Below are positions 12,888-24,420 of a stretch of DNA of 64,000 nt, piece by piece (within the stretch, counting starts at the first letter, position 1; every line of letters starts with the position of its first letter). The notes beneath the pieces were generated by a model. It had not been told where the DNA came from, ran no database searches, and was given only the letters and a program-made list of their open reading frames with translations. The translations under genes were made by a program, and so were the position numbers. This stretch comes from Imbricaverruca yamaguchii (Eukaryota; Arthropoda; Thecostraca; Neoverrucidae), in NCBI GenBank assembly GCA_034440575.1, contig JAOTOL010001210.1, positions 116,001 to 180,000 on the forward strand. The letters run 5' to 3'.

Positions 12888-13120
12888 CAGCTTTAATAGG
12901 AGCCGAGACCTTAGAGGAGGGACGGAATCCTTCTCTTAATTTTTTAAAATCCGAGTTGTTGCTGGGGTGGCTTATCCTGGCTTTATCGGGCCAGCTGCCA
13001 ACTGACATTCCCGGACGGGGGATACATGCAAGCACGTGAAGCGACTTGAACGCTGTGTTGCCAGGACAGGGGAGACTAGCGCAGGCCAGCGCTCTAACCA
13101 ACTGAGCTACCGAGGCGGGA
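12888..13120 (-). mobile_element. tRNA-derived SINE, family A, copy 1
   Basis: On the minus strand the head reads GCCTCGGTAGCTCAGTTGG. It contains an A-box-like TAGCTCAGTTGGT (13097-13109) and a B-box-like GCGTTCAAGTC (13043-13053), separated by a longer variable segment containing CTCCCCTGTCCTGGCA. Internal RNA polymerase III promoters of this kind are typical of tRNA-derived SINEs. The body continues to about 12888. The cloverleaf does not fold as a functional tRNA, and two related heads occur at 17.3 and 26.0 kb. Confidence 0.7.
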
Positions 13121-14521
13121 TACTCGTATTTTTCGTAAATCCTCCAGTTCCTGACATTTTCAGAGGCCCTCAGGGCGCGTGTTAGCCCATATGCGCACGA
13201 AATGCTGTGCATAGCATATCGAGTTATTCTGAGTATTTGTCGTGATGTGCGAGACGTTACATTTCGGTCAATGGATCAAGGGTCAGGTGTGGTCGAAGGC
13301 ATTATATAACTTCGGAAACCTTTTGGAAATGCTGGAAACGATGCTTGAAAACACTACTTTTGTATTTGGGGACAATAATGCACGTCCAATTGAGTTTTAG
13401 TATCATTGCTCAAATCAGAGAGACTCAGACGCAGGCAACGGGCGCCTGGGATTAAGCATGGTTACAATTTCGAATGCCCTTGGACAACTCATTGGCTTGC
13501 ATAAGCACAACAGGTGAGTTTTTATCACGGTACGAAATCCAACGTTGTCCATTTGGGGACAATAAATTATATTAATTGCGGTTACTTTGCCAATTCAGTA
13601 AAAAATGGTCGGGCCTGTTTCCCCTTTTAACGTCGTAATGCAGCGACTTGATAAGGCATGTCAAACTTCCCATACCATTTGGTCAATAAATGATACCACT
13701 ACCTCTATCCCAAGCGGCTGCGTCAACGAGCGCCGTTTCTCCGTGTGGCAGCACAAAATTGACTTGATACAACCTCCTGGTAATACCAGGAGGTTGTATC
13801 AACCCACTCACGGTGAGAAAACAACCATTGCAACTTGAGTGAACAAGTAAGCCTCCGGGCCAGTCAAAGGTAAAAATCCCCATGATTTTGTGAATAGACA
13901 GTTCTAATCGAGCCTTGCACCATATTTTGCAAGATGGAATCTAGACTTCAATACTCGAGATTAGAGCTACACTTATGAGCAGCACTGTAGAGCTAAACAC
14001 GAGACATTGTCGATTCGTATCAATCTAAGCTCTTAGATCGAAAGGAATCACCAACATTTCCATTGACACCCATTGCGGAATTGTGCAAATTTAGATCAAA
14101 CCAAGGAGTCATCACAGCTTTTAGCACTTGTTTGCAGTTTGTTAACTTTTACGTTACTCCTACGTCCGATATAATGGATGCGTACCCAGGCTCGGAGCAG
14201 AGAGAAGGCTCAGGGGAAAGTCCAGAATCATTTGGTACACCAATCCTGAAGCACCTTTTTCTGCTTCCAGACGCCTCAGGGTATGGGACAGACCTCTTAT
14301 AGGCTGATTCTTCTGGTCTGAGCCACAGCTTTTCAGGTATATGGTTACGGATCCACATACAGAGTTTGAAGTGTCACTTCTCCGGCCCGAGACGCTCCTT
14401 CCACAGCCTGGGACGCGCTTCTACGAGCCGGAAATGTCCTTCTCCGGGTTTAGGCGCTTTTGGTCAGGTTTGAAGTCTAAAGTGCCAATCTCCGTGTTCG
14501 AGACGTGCTTTCTTGATAGTA
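13121..14521. other. Anonymous DNA
   Basis: Holds the 39-base palindrome at 13764 and a weak direct repeat of TTTGGGGACAATAA (about 13368 and 13553). No gene is recognised. Confidence 0.5.
13764..13802. repeat. 39-base palindrome, 19-bp perfect arms
   Basis: TTGATACAACCTCCTGGTA, a single A, then the exact complement. Arms with one central base cannot form a normal RNA hairpin loop without opening 1-2 pairs, so a cruciform or a recent inverted duplication is likelier than a microRNA precursor. Confidence 0.95.
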
Positions 14522-14524
14522 TTA

Positions 14525-15007
14525 AGGACTGTTCACACCTAGCGTAATATCGACGCACTGGCGGAATCGGCGCAAAGCTAGCATGGGGCCCAATGAGTCT
14601 GCCGATTCTGCCATTGCGCCGGCATTACGTCAGCTGTCCGCCGAGTCCTACAAAACGCTAGCGATTTCCGAGCGGACAAAGTTGGGTTTTCTCAACTTTT
14701 CCGCTCGGCGCACCAGCGTCCTTGACGCAAAGTCGCCATATTGCTGATCTTCGGACCACGTGCAATGGCAAAAGTCAGTCTGCCACATTTTAACTCGATC
14801 TAAACAGCTGATTCTGTTGTCAAACAGCTGATTCTGTTGCCAAACAGCTGATATGTCAGCTGATCGCTGGCGTACTCACGTCCAGGCAATGTCGCTGCAC
14901 TGGTCTGCCAACGCGTCGAAATTACGCCCAGTGCGCCGGGATTACGCCTAGTCCGTCATTGCGCTGACTTTTTCTGCGTCGAGATTACGCTAGGTGTGAA
15001 CAGTCCT
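14525..15007. mobile_element. 483-bp MITE with TTA target duplication
   Basis: The termini are inverted repeats of about 32 bp: AGGACTGTTCACACCTAGCG at the left, continuing TAATATCGACGCA, and its complement at the right with one mismatch. Direct TTA triplets flank both ends (14522-14524 and 15008-15010). A 3-bp TWA duplication is characteristic of PIF/Harbinger elements. There is no coding capacity. The interior holds a hairpin (about 14668-14710, CCGAGCGGACAAAGTTG arm) and a 21-bp direct repeat with CAAACAGCTGATTCTGTTG (about 14800-14860). High TIR identity suggests recent activity. The superfamily call rests on the duplication and TIRs only. Confidence 0.85.
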
Positions 15008-15135
15008 TTAGGGTCACAGGTTTCAACAGATCACAAAAGACAGATCGGAGGTACCCGAGTCCGGCTCACATTTCACATAGCAGTCACGTCAAGTACCGCT
15101 CACTGAAGGTCGTAACATCGACCAGCAAGGGGTTG

Positions 15136-15216
15136 TCCAAATACCCTCATCGCCAGGATCAAATCATGAGCATTAACATTTCTCAGCCCCATTCCGATGT
15201 TTTCAAGGTAACTATG
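15136..15216 (+). repeat. 81-bp direct repeat, copy 1
   Basis: Matches 18705-18785 over 81 bases with three differences, all T here and C in the other copy. It stays open in one frame (KYPHRQDQI..SINI.QPHSDVFK) and ends CAAG/GTAACT, a good splice-donor fit. Two of the three differences change the amino acid, so coding conservation is not supported. Confidence 0.9.
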
Positions 15217-16240
15217 TCAAGATGAATCGAGTCACAAAGAAAGAAAACGAAAAAAGTCGACATACCAATATTTAGTTTCACGTTTTGGCATGTCGGTACT
15301 CATTCATTAAACAATTCCTGAAGGAAGATAAGCGAAGGAATATGTATTCTTTCTTCAGTAGGTTTAAATACATCATACTAAATGAGAGCATATATCTACT
15401 GTTTCCTTAACGTTGAATCCAAGGCTCGAAGGTGGCAAGTAAAAATGTGTTAGCAAATATTTTGATTTATGCACAAATTCCAGTATGCATCAACATGTCC
15501 TCACAATGCAGGTACTTACACCGGATAGGTATATCTAGGATACGTAGACATCTCCACTTCCGCCACGTTATGGGACTTCAGCATCCAAATTCAATTTGAA
15601 CAGCATAATGTGTGTAGGACACCGTATTTCAAACTAATGAATGTATGCAAGCATTTGTGCGAAATGTTCAAGCATGCTGGTACTTATGCAGATGTCCTTT
15701 AAGTGGTTCCAGCATGGTTCGGGAGCAAAATGTTTCGTATTCCAAATCCATGAGGGTATCTTTCTGATTTCTGACATCACAAACTTATTTTTGTACTTTC
15801 CAGTCAGCCTTAGGCATATTTACCAAACAGCAATACCCTTGCAGTCATTTGAAAGCATCTTAATTCATTATATTCACAAACACAGGTAGATCAAACTTCA
15901 TTAAAACAATTCGAGAACTTATCAAAATGCGACAAAACCGGACATTCTTCGAAGAAAAAAATACAGGCGTGATCAAACTTTTAGAAGACAAGCGCTTTTG
16001 TGCACCCAGTTTACGGTCAAATTTGAGTCAAAGCGAACATTTTACTTAGGTGCTTTATAACGGTAACTGGCATGTCCTAAATTTCACAACTCTGCTGTTT
16101 CTGTTTTCACGCTTCATTTCACGATTGCTATCGATTGCATGTGTTTCAATGTTCAACTGAGTGGGACAACATCAGGGTACAATATTTCGGCTGTACTTCT
16201 GATTTGGCTTTGTTAACTTCTGACTCACCTTTGCAACTAA
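15217..16240. other. Anonymous AT-rich DNA
   Basis: No recognisable features. Confidence 0.55.
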
Positions 16241-16269
16241 ATGCATGGGCATATCATAGTTGCGTTTAT

Positions 16270-16800
16270 ATGTTCTGACTTGTCGAGCTCAGTGATGGGC
16301 CCCGAGCCCGAGCGGAATCCTGCCGTCAGTCGGCGTCGACCGACTGTGACGGCGGCGGTCGACGGTGCACGACTCGTCACACCAGGCCTCACATCCCAGC
16401 TACCGGCCGGATGTTTTGATCAGATCGGCTCCGGTGCCGGCTGCTGGCCGGCACATGGTATGCCACCACCATGCGACATGGGACTGCACGTTCGCCTTGC
16501 GAAGGCGAGGCATAGGCAACCGTTGCACATGTGGGGCGTGGCTGGGCATGTCTCGTCGCCCGGGCCCTTCCTGCGAAGCATGCCGCAATAGGTGGTACCG
16601 GCGCGCAACTGACGTATGATAGGGTCTGGGTGCTGTACTGGGTAAGGGTACTGGGTAAGGTCCCCTTCCCTCACGAGCAGCACGCGCTCGGCTGACTGCT
16701 GCTGGTCAGGACAGACGGAGCTGGTCACTGGAGGTGAGCTGACGCGGTGTTCGGACGGCCGACTGCCGTGGTGTCCAGATGGCATCCAGGCACAAACTTT
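16270..16800. other. CpG/GC-rich patch
   Basis: Clearly more GC-rich and CpG-dense than its surroundings. Open frames exist on both strands, as expected in GC-rich DNA. None carries a motif I recognise. Confidence 0.5.
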
Positions 16801-17309
16801 CCAACGAACTGTTGAAAGGCGCGCAACGATGTCTGCCCAAACTTTCTTGAAACCGTCGTTGTATGACAACCGGTCGCCGTCTTGATGCTCATAAGCCCGG
16901 CCAATAAAAGGGCCACAGCCATTGCATTTCGAACACTCTGTCGCGGACCAAGGTGTGATCAAAACCATAACAGCTAGGAAAACAGAGCTATCCTACCGAC
17001 TTCACATGGATTATTTCTGTTTTTTATGTGTATATACCACTCTTTCACTATTTCCATGTAGATACCACACGAGTTCACCTGAGCAACCGATCTTTTTTTA
17101 CATCCAGTGCCGAATGTTTTCGTCATGGTGGCGTTATCGACCAGGGTTCAATCCTAAGCAGAACTTGCTACGTCAGTCACGACCCCCACCATACGATCTT
17201 GGAATCCAAGTTCATCAGCAGAATTCCGAGAACGTATCACGTCGCCAGCGTACCAACACGACCACTCCGCTACCGCGTACTCGGCCTCAATGTGCCAGTT
17301 AGCTGACCC

Positions 17310-17416
17310 TCTCAGCCGGAGGCTGTGCGCGAGGTCGTGAGACCACTTGAACTGTTCTGCCAGGACAGGGGAGACCAATGCAAGTCGACGCTCGCACCAA
17401 CCCAGGTATCGAGGAG
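17310..17416 (-). mobile_element. tRNA-derived SINE, family A, copy 2 (diverged head)
   Basis: On the minus strand CCTCGATACCTGGGTTGGT aligns with the copy-1 head, followed by the same CTCCCCTGTCCTGGCA variable segment and an AGTTCAAGTGG B-box relative. Its A box is mutated. Confidence 0.65.
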
Positions 17417-17607
17417 ACAAGATGTACGTTAGCATTATGTTATGATTTTATGTTTTGATTGATTGCTAGCACACAAGCATGAGCGTTGACATTGCCTTCT
17501 TTGTTACGGTCGCTCCATGGTGTTGCATGCAAAATATTGATATGCTGTAACGAATATCTAAAATATCGTTCATTCGTAAGTATCTTATCTTGTAAGTAAG
17601 GTTTCCA

Positions 17608-17803
17608 TAGACCGACGTCACCATCATCATTGAAGTTGAAGACACTGCTGCCTGCACTGTAGCGGGCGCTGGTGTTGGAGTTGCTCCTGGTGATGTTGCG
17701 AACGCTATTGCTGGTGCTGCTGCCACCGTTGCAGGCGCCACTTCTGGCAACGCTGCCATAGCCGCCCCAGGCGTCACTGCCTGGAACGGAATAATTAATT
17801 AAA
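17608..17803 (+). other. Ala/Gly-rich open frame, possible low-complexity exon
   Basis: A stop-to-stop frame of about 65 codons, with no ATG, encodes an Ala/Gly/Val-rich stretch (ANAIAGAAATVAGATSG within it) and has clear GCT/GTT codon periodicity. TTTCCATAG just upstream could serve as a splice acceptor. The opposite strand is also open and Pro/Ala- or Ser-rich, so this may be only a degenerate trinucleotide-like repeat. Confidence 0.25.
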
Positions 17804-17991
17804 TAATCAATGAAAAGTGTTCTCAGAGCTAAGAACATAGCGTCAGTCATGATCTCATAGACCCCTAGTGACGTCCTTTTTTTGTGTGGGGGGGGGTAAA
17901 ATTCCGGAGATTGTTTGGCCCATACTTCTCGAACACTTTCCGATGGCACGACTTTCGTTTCCGTGCAGCGCATAGTTTGGAAGTTAGAAGG

Positions 17992-18000
17992 GTATAAAAT
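17992..18000 (+). promoter_or_regulatory. Possible TATA box
   Basis: GGTATAAAAT is followed by a short GCCCCCGAGTGGGGG hairpin. A good TATA match but no initiator or gene is identified downstream. Confidence 0.15.
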
Positions 18001-18704
18001 GCCCCCGAGTGGGGGTGTGAGGATCGGACCGGAAAAACGGCATTAACTGTGCGACGCATTCTGAACGGTGAAAGCATTGGCTAGTATTTATTTATTTATT
18101 TATTTAACAATACATGTCCTCCACGTGCAGTGGCTGTTACGGACAGTCTGGGCTGAACTCACAGATATTTACAAAGAAAGGATAGATGTGTGGTCAATAG
18201 TGGGAGCAGATGCGCAACAAACATTCGTACAACATAATACAATATCCATATCACTTTCCGCACTGCATACACCGTACTTGCGACACGAGCTATACACGAG
18301 TGGCTTGTATAAGTGATAGGAAAGCGATGGCCTAAAGGTGACTTCGTAGTGTACACATATCCATGTTGTAAGTTTTTAGTATATAATATTCACGTTGTCC
18401 TATAAGTTGCAATTGGCACTGCCTAACACTCTTCTTCAATAATTGTCAATTTTTTTACCATGATGTGATACAAAGTGGTATTGAGCCGTTCTTGGCTTCC
18501 GGTCATAGGCCGGTAAATAATGAACGATAAACGCAGCCTTCCTTATGCCAGTCAATCAGCTGTAGTAAGGAAATCCCAAAAATGAACTCATGAGTTGCTT
18601 GCCACTAGTGCAGTATTCCCGAATTTGCACATTTGCCGGTAAAAAGAGGGTTGTATTTATCGTGTGTGATTTTCTCCACTTGTCACCAGGTAACTTGGTT
18701 TGTA

Positions 18705-18785
18705 TCCAAATACCCTCATCGCCAGGATCAAATCACGAGCATTAACATTCCTCAGCCCCATTCCGATGTTTTCAAGGTAACCATG
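18705..18785 (+). repeat. 81-bp direct repeat, copy 2
   Basis: Partner of 15136-15216, 3.57 kb downstream in the same orientation, 78 of 81 bases identical. Flanking sequence differs immediately outside. CTCCACTTGTCACCAG just upstream is acceptor-like. Confidence 0.9.
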
Positions 18786-19808
18786 CAACTAGCGCCCAAA
18801 CTATAGATTTACATTCATCATTAACAACACTCCAAAAGAGAACATTAGCTTTTGGTAGATTTTAGAAGGTGATTAATTCCGTTCAATTGCAAGCAGGAAC
18901 ACACGAAGGATACTAGATTACTTCGAATGCAACGCTGCACACAGAATGCCAATTTATGTTTTCACATGTTATTCACACTCCTAGTGAATGTTTTTGCAAT
19001 TCAGCGCTATTTCTCCAAACACGGTTAAGCAAAATCATATGGATTCTAAATATTGCATGTAATGGTTGTGAACGGCATGTAAACTATGCACACATGGCAA
19101 CATTTTTAGTATCAGGCCTTTGGCGACCATAAGCATTCCATCCTGTGACCTTGTTGGTACAACTGTGATAATCTGATTTGAGGGTATGCGACACCGAGTT
19201 TGTGGAAGTACGTCTTGCTTCTGACCGGGGAATGTACAACGCTCGCTGTTTGAACTGAAGGTTACGTCAGTCGTCTTGTCAGCGGCTCGGGAGCGGCTTT
19301 AGCTCGGCGGAATATCGTGGCAATCGGCATTGGCGACTGATATCTGTGATGTACGTCAGTAGGGGCTCGTTAGCGGATTGGCTAGGCGGCGTATCGCGGC
19401 GATCGGCACTGGTGGCTGACGTCAATGATGTGTGATGTACGTCATCTGGGAGGTAGTGGTGTCGGTGGGTTGGATATCGCCGACAGCCACCGCTGTGGCC
19501 TATCACTGACGACATTGATGCGGTCAGAATATATATGAAGCGGTGATTGGCTTTCTGTCACAATGATGACCTGGTCAGATTCAACACTAGCATCCAGACG
19601 TCTCCATTTTGTTTTTGAATGGAAGGGAAATTGTAGTGTGAGGAACGCATGCATTCACTGGACTGGCAGGATGCACACCATACATCTTGCAATTGTTTGC
19701 AGCGGCCATTCCGACGGAGCAATGTACAACGGCTGTGTGCATTGTGACGGGTAAACATTCTGTTGCTTGTAGTAAACAGGAAGGGAGTGAGAAAGAGAAG
19801 GAGAAAGG

Positions 19809-20450
<642 letters not shown>

Positions 20451-20740
20451 CGGTCCTGTCCAAAATGGACACAAGATTTCAACCAATAGCTGCTGATTGA
20501 TGATCGGTAAAGGACGCTTACTGATTGTCGATGGGAAAATACAGAGCACATTGAGGTTGAATGGTACAGGCATAATGAATGGAATGCAAAGCTAAATAAT
20601 TTGTAATTTTCAAACGTCACAGAATGTCCAGTAGGCGACCAAAGCAAATACGCCTTATTTTCATACAAACTTCAGTATACTATGCACTCGTATTCCAGAA
20701 ATACACATAAGTCCAATCTACTAAGAAGAGCACCCTTCAT

Positions 20741-20804
20741 GACTAATGGGTTTCAGGACTAATGGGTTCCAGGACCAATCTGTTCCAGAACCAATGCATC
20801 CGCA
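20741..20804. repeat. 16-bp tandem repeat, 4 degenerate copies
   Basis: Units resemble GACTAATGGGTTYCAG, the last two diverged. Confidence 0.8.
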
Positions 20805-21015
20805 TGCCTGAAATTCAGAACGCACTCCGCCGTCGCTGTGCGCGCGGGCTTGGTCGCCACCGAGCAGCGCCGACCTCCCACAGGTGGCGGCTGTGTGTCA
20901 ACTTCGTGCACGCAGTTCTTATGAACAAGCAATTGACTCGACGGAAGACTAAAGCGTGGTTTGAATCCTACGCAAATGCAAAGCGGTATGAATTAGAGGT
21001 GATTAGGTACGGGCG

Positions 21016-22467
21016 GGTTTCGAAATATGTACCAGAAAACCTTTGCTATGACTGGTCACTTAGACTGTACTGCTTTACAGCAATTATTGACGGGGAATAC
21101 TGCACCGTTTCACAGTTAGCCGTTACCTGATAGTCTCCCAGGATACCCACGGGCCAGTGTTCCAGGATAGGACATCGCGTTTGCGTTCGTCACGTGACCA
21201 TTTGCCCCGCAGCCATGAAGTCAGAGACACGGGCTTACCCTGTTCCTGCCCTACATCTCTCAGTCGGACAAACAATAATTGTTTATTGTCCACAATCTCC
21301 AACAGCATAATGTGCCCTTTACAGGAGAAGTCATTTGCTATAAACGTACACAGAACAGGTGAATAGTTTTCAGTTCAAACAGGCAAACGGCTGTCAGAAC
21401 TCGTCGATGTCCGATGGCTCCGCGTCTCAGATGTGAGCGTGTGACGCAGCACAGTATATCACCACCTGTGTCTTAAATGCATTCAGCGAGTCTGTGAAGA
21501 TCCCCGCACTCGGTGTCATCGCTAAAATTGCGTTCGCTACTCTCAATAATCTGTTAAACAAGCCACACCTAATGGTTTCTACACGTGCATACGGTACATG
21601 GAATAAAACAGGTTGCCTATTTATCCTGACTGGGACACTTAATCCAAAGTTTTACAATAACATTGATGAGTCCGTCCTGCCACATAAAACATTTCGTAAG
21701 AACATGATGTCGGATTGTACGCGACGAGTGGACACAGATGTCATGTTATAAAAGCGAAGAAGGTCCTGATATTGTAGAGATTCCGGTCGAGGTGTGGCAC
21801 TACAGTGTTGGGCAAGCCACGTTAACAATTTATGTTCTACCCTATCAATCCTGGTGAGATGTGTTGAAGCTGCGCCTGCCCAGATGACGGAGCAATGCTC
21901 AAGGCAAGACCTAATGTTCGCGTTATATGCGCCAACAGAGCAATTTTCGAGAATTTGCTACCAGGAACCCCTGCTTGCATTGATCGAATAAAAAGTCCGA
22001 GAGCCCGGTTCGCAGATGACACAGTTTTTGCCACATGTTGTGCGAAAGTCAATTTGCTGTCCAGGTACACACCCAGGTCTCGCATCACAGTCTCACGCTG
22101 CAGCGTTGCATTGTGTACCTTATATTCGAAGCGCACAGGAGTACGGCGAAGAGTCATTGTGAATTATTTACATTTTAGAGGGTTCAAGGATAGCATCCAG
22201 TCTGCGGACCACTTACAAAGGGAATCAATATCCCTCTGCAAACGTGTCGCGTCGTCCACAGACGCTACCCTCCTAAAAATTTTGACGTCATCAGCAAACA
22301 TCAGACATTCCGAGTCAATACTGGATGGCAGGTCGTTCACAAACAGGGCAAATAACAGAGGAGCCAGCAAGCTCCCCAACTTGTAGCTCAGTGAGCAGCC
22401 TCTCACTGGACTCCTGTCGACAAGAAAAAAAATCGCTATGGATATCGAGCTTCAGCCACACAGAATG
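21016..22467 (-). mobile_element. TIR-A element, copy 1, interrupted by a LINE
   Basis: TIR-A is defined here by comparing four copies in this window. Its ends are inverted: left consensus CTGTGTTACCGAAGTCCAG, right complement like TCTGTTACCGAATTATGTTC. In this minus-strand copy the left part is at 22390-22467 and the rest at 21016-21324. The latter aligns with 30220-30505 through blocks such as GCCCGT.TCTCTGACTTCAT, CTGC.GGGCAAATG.TCACGTGA and CCCGTGGG.A.CCTGGGAGACT. The two parts are separated by a truncated LINE. There is no coding capacity. Confidence 0.7.
21325..22389 (-). pseudogene. 5'-truncated non-LTR retrotransposon reverse transcriptase remnant
   Basis: Minus-strand remnant of a LINE reverse transcriptase, the enzyme that copies element RNA into the genome. 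It begins abruptly at GSLLAPLLFALFVNDLP (palm region), followed by MFADDVKIF, the Y/F-A-D-D catalytic box, with two adjacent aspartates. Next come LCKWSADWMLSLNPLKCK, an in-frame stop, then MRDLGVYLDSKLTFAQHV (thumb). After a frameshift near 21915 it reads IRSCLEHCSVIWAGAA and RRVQSDIMFLRNVLCGR, and after another FGLSVPVRINRQPVLFHVPY, a typical C-terminal order for Jockey/CR1-like LINEs. The endonuclease half is missing. The truncation point coincides with the interruption in TIR-A, so this looks like a target-primed insertion that later decayed. Confidence 0.88.
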
Positions 22468-22489
22468 TCGAGCTTACTATGCATTATAC

Positions 22490-24325
22490 TATGGTATATA
22501 CTTACTATACATTATACTATGGTATATATTGTGCACTGTGGTAAGCGATAAATATATATTTCTGTGCAACTAAGATATTTATTGAGGCGGATACCTTCAA
22601 CCACCTTTACTATCGGAGGCTTTTAGCGTACATTTCCTCAGCATGAAATGCAACTGGCCCATCAGTCATTGTTTGTGTGAGGCCAGTTTTCATCATTTGA
22701 AGATGAAGCAGCACTTCATGCCATATTCTGTGTGTTGGATTGCAGCATGGGCAGCATAAATAACGCCACATGAGGCCAATGGTATACACTTTCCAGGACG
22801 AATGTATTCTAAAGTGCTTTCCCCAAAGGAAGTCGATGGCGTGAGGCTCAGTGCGAAAGGCATTCCAGACATATATATTGAGTCAAAGCTGAACAGACTT
22901 CAATGCCGTACTTCTGAGTAATGTCGGGAACAATTACCAACTATTGTGCATGGACCGGCACCGTTTACCAGAGCGAATGACATGCATACATTAAATATAT
23001 TTGTGTATGTATGTGTGTATATTGTGTATTGGACCATTTCCTATGCTTTTGCATCCTTCCAGATATTGTCTCCTGGGAAGAAAACCATTTGGTGTCACCA
23101 GTGGACTGCATTACACTACTGTAGTGGTGTGATGCTTTTATCTCCTGTACCAATATCAATCATAGGAAAATATTAATGTATTGCACTTATGAATGTATTC
23201 AGTCACGGTCGAAACAGACCAGCCAATGGTTAACTGGACGTTTTATGCTAATTTATGCATCCATTTAGGGAGGCATCGCATTAGCTCAGATGTTATCAGG
23301 TGAGTAGAAAATGAATTTGTCAATATGTAAGGCAGTGGCGAATTTCCCACTTTCTGTATGTATTAATGCAACAATAAACCTAGGATGGCCGTCATACACG
23401 CCGTATTACATGCAAGACCCAGAGCGAGCAGCGAGCAAAAGTGCTAAAGACTGTAAAGGAATTCTGCCGAAAGGTAAGTAAACGTCAAAAGCTAAATTGA
23501 CGAGATAAATGCCCTGATGTACGAGTATTATAACGATCAGTCTCGAATAGATTCGTAGGAACGATTTGTTTAATAATACAGTAGTTTCACACATTTTAAT
23601 CACATGGTTACTACCTTCGAATAGGATCTCAGGCAGTTCATGACAGATTTATATGCTTTAAACAGTGCTAGGAAAACAACATTTTGATGCCGAGTCCTAA
23701 AAGATACTTCTCACGCGAGCGGACTTCGTGCGTGAATAACTTTCTAGAACGAAATGGAAAAATCCGCCCTAAGCACAAGTTGCTAGACATTTCTAATACC
23801 GTATTTTGCTTAACTTAAATGGATGGCGACTTAGCTCTGCAATGTCTTAGGTTCGCAATAAAAATGGTCATGGAATATTCAAAAAGGATATCACGAAAGG
23901 TAAGTACATACGGAACATAATTTAATTGTCTTACTGCAGGATGCCAAGCGATAGTACAGGACAACATTTTCCACACATCCATTCTGCATCATAAAATATG
24001 ACATTTAGCACACCATTATGTTTTAACGACATGATAAATGCAATTTTGTTTATTTGAACTGGCTTATCCAGCCAATGTACTTGACAGACGCTGGCCCGCT
24101 CGGTGCAAGCCATTTGTTGGTTATACCTCTTTGAACTGATCGTAGTTCCATGGCCTCGGGCTGATCTGCTGACTGAAAGCTTTTGAAGATGCACCGAATT
24201 TGATTTTTATCCTAATGGCTAGTTAGGATGCGGAATGCAGCATGCGGAAAAAAATAATTTTACCAACCGCGGTACACGAACATCAGCTCAGCCGAACGCG
24301 GTTGAATGCATGTTGAAGCATCTGT
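22490..24325. other. Anonymous AT-rich DNA
   Basis: No recognised genes or repeats. Confidence 0.5.
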
Positions 24326-24329
24326 GATG

Positions 24330-24353
24330 ATAGTAGTAGTAGTAGTAGTAGTA

Positions 24354-24418
<65 letters not shown>
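24330..24418. repeat. (TAG)n/(AT)n compound microsatellite
   Basis: Nine TAG triplets pass into an AT run of about 64 bases. Confidence 0.97.

Positions 24419-24420
<2 letters not shown>

Larger units (their letters stand above)
17805..19800. other. Anonymous DNA
   Basis: Contains a short (TATT)n run at 18084-18106 and the second 81-bp repeat copy. Otherwise nothing is recognised. Confidence 0.5.

Noticed and set aside
13764..13802. microRNA precursor
   Set aside because: A single-base centre and perfect 19-bp arms are not a normal precursor hairpin.
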